Part shown: positions 30,215 to 37,721 of the stretch, one piece after another
Numbering within the stretch: position 1 is the stretch's first letter
Layout: each line of letters opens with the position of its first letter
Origin: UBA6168 sp965222975
GTDB taxonomy: Bacteria > Bacteroidota > Bacteroidia > Chitinophagales > Saprospiraceae
Reading direction: 5' to 3'
Assembly (NCBI GenBank): GCA_965222975.1
Contig: CBDCVJ010000046.1
Span: 67,764 to 131,763 of the forward strand
DNA: 64,000 nucleotides
Notes under the pieces: generated by a model
The model's database searches: none
What the model was told of the DNA's origin: nothing
Seen by the model: the letters and a program-made list of their open reading frames with translations, nothing else
Translations under genes and position numbers: made by a program

Positions 30215-30932
30215 ATGAAAAAACAAAAATCAAATCCAATGCTCACCCCTACCGAGCAACAATTCAAATCGCTCAATGGGGCTTACAAGTACTTCAACCG
30301 CAAGTTGTTCAACAATCAACTTCCTGGTTGTATCCTGAACTTTTCCAGACTGAGAGGGACGCATGGATTCTTAGCACCAGAACGATGGAAACGGGTCGGT
30401 GAAAAAGAGTTCGGGACACACGAAATCAGTCTGACTCCCGCTACCCTTTACCGCACACCGATTGAAATCTTTTCAACCTTGGTGCATGAGATGTGCCACC
30501 TCTGGCAATGGGAGTTCGGCAGCCCTTCCCGAAACGGCTACCACAACAAAGAATGGGCAGCCAAAATGAAGGCAGTCGGTCTTACCCCTTCCAATACTGG
30601 CAAACCAGGTGGAAAAGAAACAGGCCAACAGATGACCCATTACATCGAACCAGATGGCCGCTACCAAAAAGCGTTTGAAAAAAATGCCAGAACGCTACAT
30701 CCTCCCCTTCACCTCGTTGGACGGCGAAGTGATGAAAAGGATTATCGAAGGCAGTGGCAGCGGTGGTGACGGAGAAGAAGATGAACGGAAAAAACGGCTT
30801 CGCAAATTGCGTCCAGTAAGTCGCAAAAAGACCAAGTATTCTTGTTCTGGTTGCGGTGCGAATGTCTGGGGAAAACCTGCGTTGAAAATTCGTTGTGAGG
30901 ATTGTGATAAACCATTTGAAACGGTCGAATGA
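30215..30932 (+). pseudogene. SprT-like metalloprotease/zinc-ribbon protein, frameshifted
   Basis: It starts at ATG 30215. The SprT-like domain has the zinc-metallopeptidase helix LVHEMCHLWQWEFG (HExxH, near residue 92), then HNKEWAAKM. At about 30688 a run of seven A's shifts the frame: the reading passes from YQKAFEK to MPERYILPFTSLDGE and continues to a C-terminal zinc ribbon (CSGCGANVW, then CEDCDKPF). The joined protein is about 238 aa. SprT-like proteins of this form are common on Bacteroidota mobile elements. It has no TGA. A terminator follows. Confidence 0.75.
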
Positions 30933-30960
30933 CTATCTTCAAATCGTTTATCCCAACCTA

Positions 30961-30993
30961 AGTCGCTTGGAAATCCAAAAGCGACTTTTTTTT
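30961..30993 (+). terminator. Intrinsic terminator of the SprT-like gene
   Basis: Stem AGTCGCTT/AAGCGACT with a 10-nt loop, then TTTTTTTT. Confidence 0.75.
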
Positions 30994-31039
30994 ATAGACT
31001 TCAACTTGACTTAAAAGGAATAAAAGTTATTAAAGGATA

Positions 31040-31190
31040 TGGCTTTTGCCAGGGAGGATAAGAGTCTGGCGTTCACTGAATTGGGTTCGCCAGACCATTT
31101 TAATCCCACCCAAAGAATTGTTTGGGTTAGATAACTCACAACATTGTGAGCAGAGGCTTTCGGTCTTGACCGAGCCTCTTTTTTTATAAT
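31040..31190 (+). ncRNA. Predicted multi-hairpin small RNA H (plus)
   Basis: Promoter TTGACT (31006-31011), 16-bp spacer, TATTAA (31028-31033). The RNA of about 150 nt carries a series of hairpins: TGGC/GCCA, GTCTGGCG/CGCCAGAC, CCCAAA/TTTGGG, CTCACAA/TTGTGAG, and a terminator stem AGAGGC...GCCTCT holding an inner TCGGTC/GACCGA, ending in TTTTTTT. It lies just upstream of the iterons, where a replication-control RNA would be expected. Confidence 0.6.
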
Positions 31191-31297
31191 AATAACCACA
31201 ACACTCCTCTCTTTCTTTGTAGTTGTTTATATGTTTATATTAACGTTTAATTGTTTAGGAGGCAAAACTTGAATACCACACTACTCTTACTCGTCAC

Positions 31298-31459
31298 TAT
31301 TATAACAGATTGGGTATTTAATATAACAAATTGGGTATTTCAGCACTCCTCTATTATAACAAATCAGGTATTTAATATAACAAAATAGGTATTTCATTTC
31401 ACCCCTATTATAACATTTTGGGTATTTATCTTTTTGCTATTATAACAAATTGGGATATT
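31298..31459 (+). repeat. Replication-origin iterons (six 22-bp copies)
   Basis: Six direct repeats of TATTATAACAAATTGGGTAT with a final TT: 31298-31319, 31319-31340, 31352-31373, 31373-31394, 31406-31427, 31438-31459. Copies 1-2 and 3-4 abut; spacers are 11-12 bp. All lie 80-240 bp upstream of the Rep gene. This is the usual layout of an iteron-controlled theta plasmid origin. The flanking bases are very A/T-rich, as expected for a melting region. Confidence 0.88.
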
Positions 31460-31538
31460 GAATATGCTCTTGATTTTTCATTTAATTATAACATAACACC
31501 ATTGATAGTTTTGTTATTTTTATTTTGATTCGTTCAAA

Positions 31539-32858
31539 ATGGATTCCACAAGGCAGATTTCGCTCTTTGCAGAGAGTGATGCGGTCATGGAAATCAAGAA
31601 GCACAGTAGTTTGGTGCAAATGAATAACGTGACGACGCTGCAACAAAGAAAAGCCATTAATTCACTGATATGGATTGCGAAAGACCAATTGAAGCGTAAT
31701 CCTGAAGCAAGGGCATTCAGTGTTGACTTAGGTATTATCAAAAAACTATCAGGAATCAACCGCAATGACAATAAAGAATTAAAACAGGCACTCAAAGCTT
31801 TGGTATCACTGGTTATTGAATATAATATTCTTTGAAAAGAAAAATACGAATGGGGGGCATTTCCATTCCTGGCTTTTGTGAAGATAATCGGGCAGAGGAG
31901 GGGGAATACTGCAAGAGTCCTTTTTGAATTTCCTACACCCATTTTGGAAGCCATCAAAAGACCTTCGATGTACGTAAAATTAAATTTATTTATTTGGAGG
32001 GATTTAAACAGTAAACACAGCCTTGCATTATATGAAATTCTGAAAGATTATCAGAATATAGGCAGAATACGTATTGGGGTAAATGATTTCAAAAAATTGG
32101 TTGGTATTGAGCCAGAGCAGTACAAAATATTCACGATGCTCAGAAAGAGGATTATTGATACTGCCGTGAAAGAAATAAACGAAAAAACAGATTTGAAAGT
32201 AGTGTACGACCTCGAAAAAGAAGGAAGAAAAATAACGACTATTGTGTTTAGGGTAAGCTGATTAACAACCTATGAAACAGAACAAAAAACCAACGAAGAA
32301 ATCTTGCAAAAACTCAGTGAGATGGGCATTAAAGATGCCAAGGCAAAAGAGCTACTAAAAAACCATAACGAGGAGTATATTTTGGCCAATATCAGAGTAG
32401 TAGAAGAGGAGTTGAAACGTGGAAAAAAAATACGTAACGTTCCAGCATATTTGATGAAAGCTTTTGAGGTTGATTTTAGACCAGCAGAAACAGAACTGCA
32501 AAAACTATTGACCAAGAAAAAGAAACAAAGCAAGCTGGAAGAAAAAGCAGCAGAGGAGTGGGCAGCTAAAAGAAAAGCATTGCTCAAAAAGTTTGAAAAA
32601 CAAAAAGCTGAAGCAGTCGCTAAAGTTTTAGGTGATTTAAGCAACACGGAAACAACATCCCTCAAAGCTGAGTTTCTTGAAGACATAGAGAAAAATCCAC
32701 TACTGAAAAAGGTATTGGAAGCAAAGGGACTTGACTCCAAACCAATACAGGCACACTGGATAAATTTTATCGCTCAGAGGTATCTGGAAAAAACGGCTTC
32801 TGACTTTACCGAATTTTTGAAAATTGAAGGGTACGATACAAAAGGTGGGGAAATATAG
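31539..32858 (+). CDS. Rep_3-type replication initiator, TGA read as Gly (code 25)
   Basis: A 439-codon frame with TGA at 31833 and 32259, ending at TAG 32856. The N-terminal winged-helix domain (MNNVTTLQQRKAINSLIWIA) and second winged helix (LFIWRDLNSKHSLALYEILK, then IRIGVNDFKKLVGI) match RepB/Rep_3 plasmid initiators. The first TGA sits in EYNIL-TGA-KEKYEWGAF, where related initiators typically carry Gly. A Lys/Glu-rich helical tail follows. Iterons lie immediately upstream. In a code-11 cell the protein would stop after 98 residues, so the origin would be silent in the present host. Confidence 0.85.
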
Positions 32859-32949
32859 GAATGTGATACAAAGCGTTCAAAATCGAAATTTTTTGCACGG
32901 TGAGAACTGGGTTTTCTCATCGTTTTTTTGATTGTTTTTCTTTGTTTAT

Positions 32950-33021
32950 TAAAAAAAATACCCATTCCTGAATCAGGTAATGGGTATGCAAATGGCTAAG
33001 AAAAAAATCATATGTCTTGCA
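32950..33021 (-). ncRNA. Possible small RNA I (minus), weak promoter
   Basis: Terminator TACCCATT-CCTGA/TCAGG-T-AATGGGTA with a T8 tail (32950-32986). The upstream box TTGATA (33051-33056) has only a weak -10 match (TAGTAA). It may simply be a terminator. Confidence 0.35.
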
Positions 33022-33081
33022 TCGAGAATTACTATTGATTTAATGTGATTTATCAAGTTTTTAAAAACATTTAAAACTTTT

Positions 33082-33169
33082 AAAAAAAGTCCTGTCCGAA
33101 AAGCCGGACAGGAACTGTGCCTCCCATTTGCACCATGAACATACTATGAAACACCAGTGACGATGGGGG
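33082..33169 (-). ncRNA. Predicted small RNA D (minus)
   Basis: Promoter TTGATT (33198-33203), 16-bp spacer, TATAAA (33176-33181), then about 88 nt containing CTCCC...GGGAG pairing, ending in the strong stem TCCTGTCCG/CGGACAGGA and T7 (33082-33113). It has the same promoter-RNA-terminator design as RNAs A-C. Confidence 0.5.
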
Positions 33170-33270
33170 AGTGATTTTATATATAATTCTCAGGAAAAAT
33201 CAATAGGAAATTATGACCAGAAAAGAATGATGGGAATTGGTTGCTGGTAATATTGTTTACGCATGTTTTA

Positions 33271-33305
33271 GAAAAAGACCAGCCCGAAAAAAACCGGGAG
33301 GTCTT
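33271..33305 (-). terminator. Terminator of the small membrane-protein gene
   Basis: Minus-strand stem GACCTCCCGG/CGGGCTGGTC (one mismatch) with a T7 loop and TTTTTC tail, 24 bp after the stop of the 33329 gene. Confidence 0.55.
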
Positions 33306-33328
33306 TGAAGCTCATTAGCGGAAGTGAT

Positions 33329-33655
33329 TTAGATGAAAACAGTAAAAATTGATTTAATTAAAGGTTCAAAAAACACGTACAGCACAGTAATTAGTAGTGT
33401 GGACAGGGCGACTTGCATGTGTTTGTTTTTATAAGTGTACCCAAAACGCAAAAGAAGAAACAAAGATGTTCCCTCAAGGGCAAATCTTATTGTTGCAAAG
33501 ACACCGAATTGGCCAACCACATAAGTAACAATTGCGTACACCAACAAAGACATGATGAGTAAGAAAGCCAGTCTCAGCGTTTTATAGAGAGCTTGGTCAT
33601 CTTGTTTGATTTTAGATAATAATTCCTGCATAAGTCTTAAATTGTTTGTAGCCAA
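33329..33655 (-). CDS. Small membrane protein
   Basis: A 108-aa protein with three predicted transmembrane helices: TLRLAFLLIMSLLVYAIVTYVV, GVFATIRFALEGTSLFLLL and ALSTLLITVLYVFF. It contains no TGA, so the code is undetermined. It sits between predicted small RNAs in the plasmid-backbone section and upstream of the Rep-proximal terminator. No family recognised. Confidence 0.5.
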   Translation of the reverse strand: MATNNLRLMQELLSKIKQDDQALYKTLRLAFLLIMSLLVYAIVTYVVGQFGVFATIRFALEGTSLFLLLRFGYTYKNKHMQVALSTLLITVLYVFFEPLIKSIFTVFI

Positions 33656-33756
33656 TGAACTTCAAGTATATTATGTATATTTTCATATAATTATCAATGT
33701 GAAAGCTTAGTAAAAAAACCTAATCCTAATAAAGAAAAGCCCTTATTTATATAAAT

Positions 33757-33812
33757 GAAAAAGTGCCGCAGCAGGACGCTACGACACCGTCTTAACCAGA
33801 AAGCTGATAGAC
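33757..33812 (-). ncRNA. Predicted small RNA F with a consensus sigma70 promoter
   Basis: Perfect TTGACA (33841-33846) and TATAAT (33819-33824), 16-bp spacer. A short RNA of about 55 nt follows, ending in a 10-bp stem GTGTCGTAGC/GCTGCGGCAC and TTTTT (33757-33787). It resembles a counter-transcribed plasmid copy-control RNA in size and design; the target is unknown. Confidence 0.6.
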
Positions 33813-33852
33813 CCTCAGATTATAGGATTTTGATTTTTCTTGTCAACATATT

Positions 33853-34401
33853 TTACCCTTCCACCCCAAACAGAGGAGGGAGTACTGTCCGAGCGATAAA
33901 TACAATGAGGAGAATAAGAAAACCAAGCACCAAAAAATACCTTTTTTCAAAAATTGATTTTTCACGGAAGAGGGATTCAACTTTTTCGTGATATTCTTTT
34001 TGGACAGCCTCGTATTTGGAAAGCACTTCTTTTTTCTCTGCCTTTTCTTCGGAGAGAAGAATAGCATATTTTCCTACCTGTTCCTTTAAATTGACATTGT
34101 ATTTTTCTAAGTCTTCCGTCCTTTGGGTAACAAGCTCATACTCTTTTTCAAGCTTTGAAAATCACTTTTTCAAGTATTCAACTTCCTCAGTATCCTCTTT
34201 TGTACTGTGGTCTTCTTGGTTGCTTTTGAAAGATTTTAAAGGTGGTTGTAAAATGTTTGTAAAGTCTTCTAAATGGATAAAAGTCTTTCAATACTCTTTC
34301 TTGGTGCGGATTTTCCCTTCGTGCTTTGAAAGATAGTTGTAAACTGTTTGTAAAGAAACATCAAACTGATGCGAAATGTCTTTTGGGAGAACGTATTCCA
34401 T
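33853..34401 (-). CDS. HTH/coiled-coil membrane protein, TGA read as Gly (code 25)
   Basis: A 183-codon frame from ATG 34401 to TAA 33853, with TGA at 34288-34290 and 34162-34164 only. Domains: an N-terminal helix-turn-helix-like segment (PKDISHQFDVSLQTVYNYLS), a linker, a coiled coil (LEKEYELVTQRTEDLEKYNV and on to residue 150), and one C-terminal transmembrane helix (YFLVLGFLILLIVFIA). A DNA-binding head joined to a membrane anchor by a coiled coil suggests plasmid tethering or a membrane-bound regulator, by inference. It is fragmented in code 11. Confidence 0.6.
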
Positions 34402-34769
34402 TGTTTAAAAAGAAATAGTTGAAAATTAGAAAACTTGTAAACGCTTTAAAAGTATTGAAAACAAGCCAAATAGCAATCTCTTTTTAAAACTTGTAAAAAA
34501 GGTTTTAAAGGAAAGCCACAGGAGAGACCTCTGGCTTTTTCTTTGGCATTTGGTAGCACCCACCCAAACTGTATCGTAGTCGTCACGGCGGTCGTTTTCA
34601 GATTTCAGGAAATTCCATCCTGGGGGAACATTCTCAAAAGACCTGCGAACAAAAACTAACCCCAATTTTCAATACTATATAGCAATTACTTACTAATCTT
34701 TCAATCTCTCTTTTCAAGAGATTTTATATGATTAGAAAACTTTTAAAGAGAAATTTTAAAATTTTAAAA

Positions 34770-34802
34770 GGCAGGAACTTTCAAGTATTCCTGCCTTTTT
34801 TT
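34770..34802 (+). terminator. Intrinsic terminator (plus)
   Basis: Stem GGCAGGAA/TTCCTGCC with a 10-nt loop and T7. The gene or RNA it ends is unclear; 34402-34769 has only weak, mutually overlapping frames. Confidence 0.55.
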
Positions 34803-34855
34803 AACTTGTGCCGTGCTTTAGAGGGAAGCACTCTTTTATCTTCTTTTTAAATCAC

Positions 34856-35176
34856 ATGGAGGAAAAAATTATTTCTATTCTGGAAGGTGCTGAACTTTCT
34901 TGATTTACTGCCCTGCTCGAAGGAGCGTATTTAAAAAGGTATGTTGTTGCCTTTACTGACAACGAAGTTTGGTCAATTCCTTTATTGGCATTTCAGGCGA
35001 TGTTTTATGGAAAGTCTTTTGACAACCTAACGATTGGCTGACGAACGAACCAGCAACGTAAAGTTGTCATAGACATTTGAACTTCCACTGATAGCCTTGA
35101 GGAAGCCCGCAAGTTGCAAGATCGCTACAACCAGCAAGCTATCCGGGACACAGTAAAGAAGAGGGAAATCTACTAA
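34856..35176 (+). CDS. Small unknown protein, TGA read as Gly (code 25)
   Basis: A 106-codon frame from ATG 34856 to TAA 35174 with TGA at codons 16, 62 and 75. The sequence is protein-like throughout: EGAYLKRYVVAFTDNEVWSI, FQAMFYGKSFDNLTI, RKVVIDI then a helix SLEEARKLQDRYNQQ. No family recognised. It is followed by a terminator hairpin GGAGG...CCTCC with TTTTT (35183-35208). Ordinary gene calling finds nothing here. Confidence 0.55.
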
Positions 35177-35182
35177 TCGAAC

Positions 35183-35208
35183 AAGGAGGTTTCCCTCTCC
35201 TCCTTTTT
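35183..35208 (+). terminator. Terminator after the recoded 34856 gene
   Basis: AAGGAGG...CCTCCTT stem with TTTTT. Between it and 35443 a 36-codon minus-strand frame (GTG start near 35317) is possible but unsupported. Confidence 0.45.
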
Positions 35209-35443
35209 AATCCAACAGCACCACCTTCCACGTGTGGTTCTTCAGTTTTCCAATCATTTTTTGTGGGTAGATATTGCCATCGGTCAAAGAGAGGAGTGCA
35301 TACGTTCTTTTCACGGTCTGATAAGAAGTAAACAAAAGAATCCTAACCTTCCCATATATTTTTTCAAGACTTTTTTATGTGGTAATTGTATCTTTGAATT
35401 GCGGGATAGGAAGACCGCACTTTTAGTTCTTTTCTATACTACC

Positions 35444-35740
35444 ATGAAACTTCTTACTCAGGAGATTTTAAAAAGATTCCGCAAAGTTGGCAATCAAATG
35501 CAGGAGGCCGACCCGATTGTAATCTGTAAGTTCTTTCATCCTGCTTCAGTCCGAACACGGTATCCGACGGAGTATGATGAGGAGTCAAAGATTTTCTTTG
35601 GGTATGTCATCGGCGTTGAGAGCGAACGGTGAACTTTTAGTCTTGAAGAGCTGCAAAGTTTCAGGGATAGGTTTGGACTTGGAATCGAAAGAGACAAGTT
35701 CTTCCGTCCGTGCAGATTTTCAGAATTGAAGAGCTTTTAG
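35444..35740 (+). CDS. DUF2958 protein with one in-frame TGA (code 25)
   Basis: A 98-codon frame starting MKLLTQEILKRFRKVGNQMQ at ATG 35444, the usual start of DUF2958 proteins found on plasmids and conjugative elements. Other family blocks: VICKFFHPASVRTRYPTEYD and, after the TGA at 35630, TFSLEELQSFRDRFGLGIER then FFRPCRFSEL. Family members as I recall them have a Gly at the TGA site (EKELGYFSL-like). It ends at TAG 35738. Longer upstream reading to 35234 is probably not coding. Confidence 0.78.
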
Positions 35741-35777
35741 CTCTTCTTTTCTGAAAACGGTTTCACCAGTTTTTTAG

Positions 35778-36656
35778 CTATTTCTTGTTGGTGCGTTCAA
35801 AACTTAAATCCTTAAAAATGTCGTAAAACCAGTTTTCAAAAAACTGAACAAGCCCCATATCTTTCAGTACAAAACATGGTTGTTCCAACCCTTTGTGTTC
35901 ATGGACGAGCCACCCAAACCAAAGTTCTTTTGAGCCGTCTTTAAAATGGATTACGGTAAAGTTTATAAATGAAGACCATTTAGGGTCAAGTATTTCGGCT
36001 TGATAGCCTTCGCCTTCTGATTGATGCAATTCATACTCTTTCCTAAAAATGCTACTTACTATTTCTTTAAAAATACCACCTGCCTTAACATAGGTAGAAA
36101 TAGCTTCTTCCCATACAAGTGACTTTTTTGTGTAGTAATTTTCTTTTACATTTCTCCCAACAACACGAGTATTTAATACCAAGTCTGCTTCTTGAATTCT
36201 TTCAGCCAGTTTTATCAATCCTATTTCACTTGACCAAGATTCTACATTCTCACTTTTAAGTGGGGTAGTTGGAATATTGACGATTGAATCTGTTGGTATT
36301 TCAGTGAGACTTGCTTGTTGTAATACAGCGTCTTCATTTTTTGTTTCAAAATCATCCCAATCATCGTATCCTAAATAAGAAGCGAAAATATCCAAAGTCT
36401 TGTTCCTCGGTATTTCAGAAAGCCCATTTTTTTGGAAAGCCTGATTAAGAGAATGAGTACTGACTGTTTTATCCTTATCTAAGGTTTTATTTATATCCTT
36501 ACGTATTGAGTCTGCAAAGACAAATGGCCTTTCAATATTATTAAAACCTTTAAAAGTTTTGTATTTCCACTTATACTTGTCATCCCACTCACTTTCAATT
36601 TTGTTTAGAAACTGCTTCCACAGTTCTTCAATGAGTATTTTTTTTTCGAAGTGCAT
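35778..36656 (-). CDS. Unknown 292-aa protein, standard code
   Basis: Intact, ATG 36656 to TAG 35778. The N-terminal 110 residues contain a module (LNQAFQKNGLSEIPRNKTLD, then FASYLGYDDWDDF) seen at the start of many Bacteroidota regulators and effectors. The C-terminal half (IKLAERIQEADLVLNTRVVG onward) is a separate globular domain I do not recognise. No TGA. The following 414 bp (36657-37070) show no gene. Confidence 0.55.
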   Translation of the reverse strand: MHFEKKILIEELWKQFLNKIESEWDDKYKWKYKTFKGFNNIERPFVFADSIRKDINKTLDKDKTVSTHSLNQAFQKNGLSEIPRNKTLDIFASYLGYDDWDDFETKNEDAVLQQASLTEIPTDSIVNIPTTPLKSENVESWSSEIGLIKLAERIQEADLVLNTRVVGRNVKENYYTKKSLVWEEAISTYVKAGGIFKEIVSSIFRKEYELHQSEGEGYQAEILDPKWSSFINFTVIHFKDGSKELWFGWLVHEHKGLEQPCFVLKDMGLVQFFENWFYDIFKDLSFERTNKK

Positions 36657-37070
36657 AGTTTTTCGTGTAGCATTTGTTTATTCAAGAATACAGTTGCAAA
36701 TGTATTTGTGAATGAGCTGTTTTCGTAACAAAATGCTGTTCTTATCTAAAAACAGTTTCAATTAGAAAAAAACAGTTTTAACTGGCGATTTGAAACATTT
36801 TTTATAGCAACCTTTGTAACGTACTAAACATTTTGAACAATGGCCATTCAACAATGATTTATTAAGATAAAAATCATTTTATCAAAATGTTAATTGGCAA
36901 AATAGCTCAAGCGCTATTTATCAAAACGCTTTTTTCGCCTTAGTTTCTTTCCACTTTTAGACCACACTGAAATTCCACAGAACCAATTCATTATCTAACT
37001 CAAACTTGGTATTGGCAACCCTCCGTCAATTCCCTGGTAGGGGATTGCCTTTACTCTAAAATCCAAAAAA

Positions 37071-37709
37071 ATGAAAATCAAAGACTGTCAATTTTGTGGA
37101 GAAAGTATTAAGGATACAGCTTACCACTGCAACCATTGTAACCATACCCAAAAGGACAAGGCACTTTTAAGTGTCCGACTAATCCGTATTCAAGTCATAA
37201 GATACCTAACCTTTTTTCTTGCACTTCTTGCCCCTTTGGGAGTCTTCAGTTTTTATATTGGAGAGTGGAGTACATCCGGGCAAATGGTATTTGAGTTGGG
37301 TAAATTAGTTTGGGTCTGCATTTGCGGCTTTATTTTCCTTTCACTGTTCTATCATCTTGTTCCTGAATCCTACCTGGAGGATGTTAAAGTTCCATACATG
37401 CTTGACAGGATAAAATACTGTCGTCGAATGATGGTCAGGAACTTATTGTTATTTCCTGCCTTGTCTGTGTTTCTAATTTATGGTCAAATTAAACTCGCTG
37501 CGAATCGCCCAGATTACAATGATTTTAGGGCTTATCTAAAAACTGAAAAGAGCTTTACGGAAAAAGATATTGTGGGTGAAATGCGATTGCCCTTCTTAAC
37601 GATTCATATAATTGAAAATGCAAAAGGTATGAGGTATTACGCTGGACTGAATAATAAATTCTACCCTTTCGACCCCAAGATTTTCACTGAACCCATCGTC
37701 AATAACTAA
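37071..37709 (+). CDS. Zinc-ribbon transmembrane protein
   Basis: A 212-aa protein with an N-terminal zinc ribbon (CQFCGESIKDTAYHCNHC), two transmembrane segments (YLTFFLALLAPLGVFSFYIG, LVWVCICGFIFLSLFYHLV), another near 125-145 and a soluble C-terminus. It is the first of four closely spaced genes (37071-41718) with 12-bp or overlapping junctions. Standard code. Confidence 0.6.
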   Translation: MKIKDCQFCGESIKDTAYHCNHCNHTQKDKALLSVRLIRIQVIRYLTFFLALLAPLGVFSFYIGEWSTSGQMVFELGKLVWVCICGFIFLSLFYHLVPESYLEDVKVPYMLDRIKYCRRMMVRNLLLFPALSVFLIYGQIKLAANRPDYNDFRAYLKTEKSFTEKDIVGEMRLPFLTIHIIENAKGMRYYAGLNNKFYPFDPKIFTEPIVNN

Positions 37710-37721
37710 AATCATTTCAAA

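Noticed and set aside
29335..33812. CRISPR array
   Set aside because: The hairpin repeats differ in sequence and spacing and lie next to individual promoters; no regular repeat-spacer pattern or Cas genes exist.
34426..34665. 79-aa minus-strand frame near the 34770 terminator
   Set aside because: Two competing frames overlap here, one with TGAs, and neither shows family signal; left unannotated.
1548..35740. TGA read as tryptophan (code 4) or selenocysteine
   Set aside because: TGG is used freely for Trp in the same frames, and the aligned paralogue shows Gly at two of the TGA sites. There are far too many TGAs, with no SECIS-like context, for selenocysteine.
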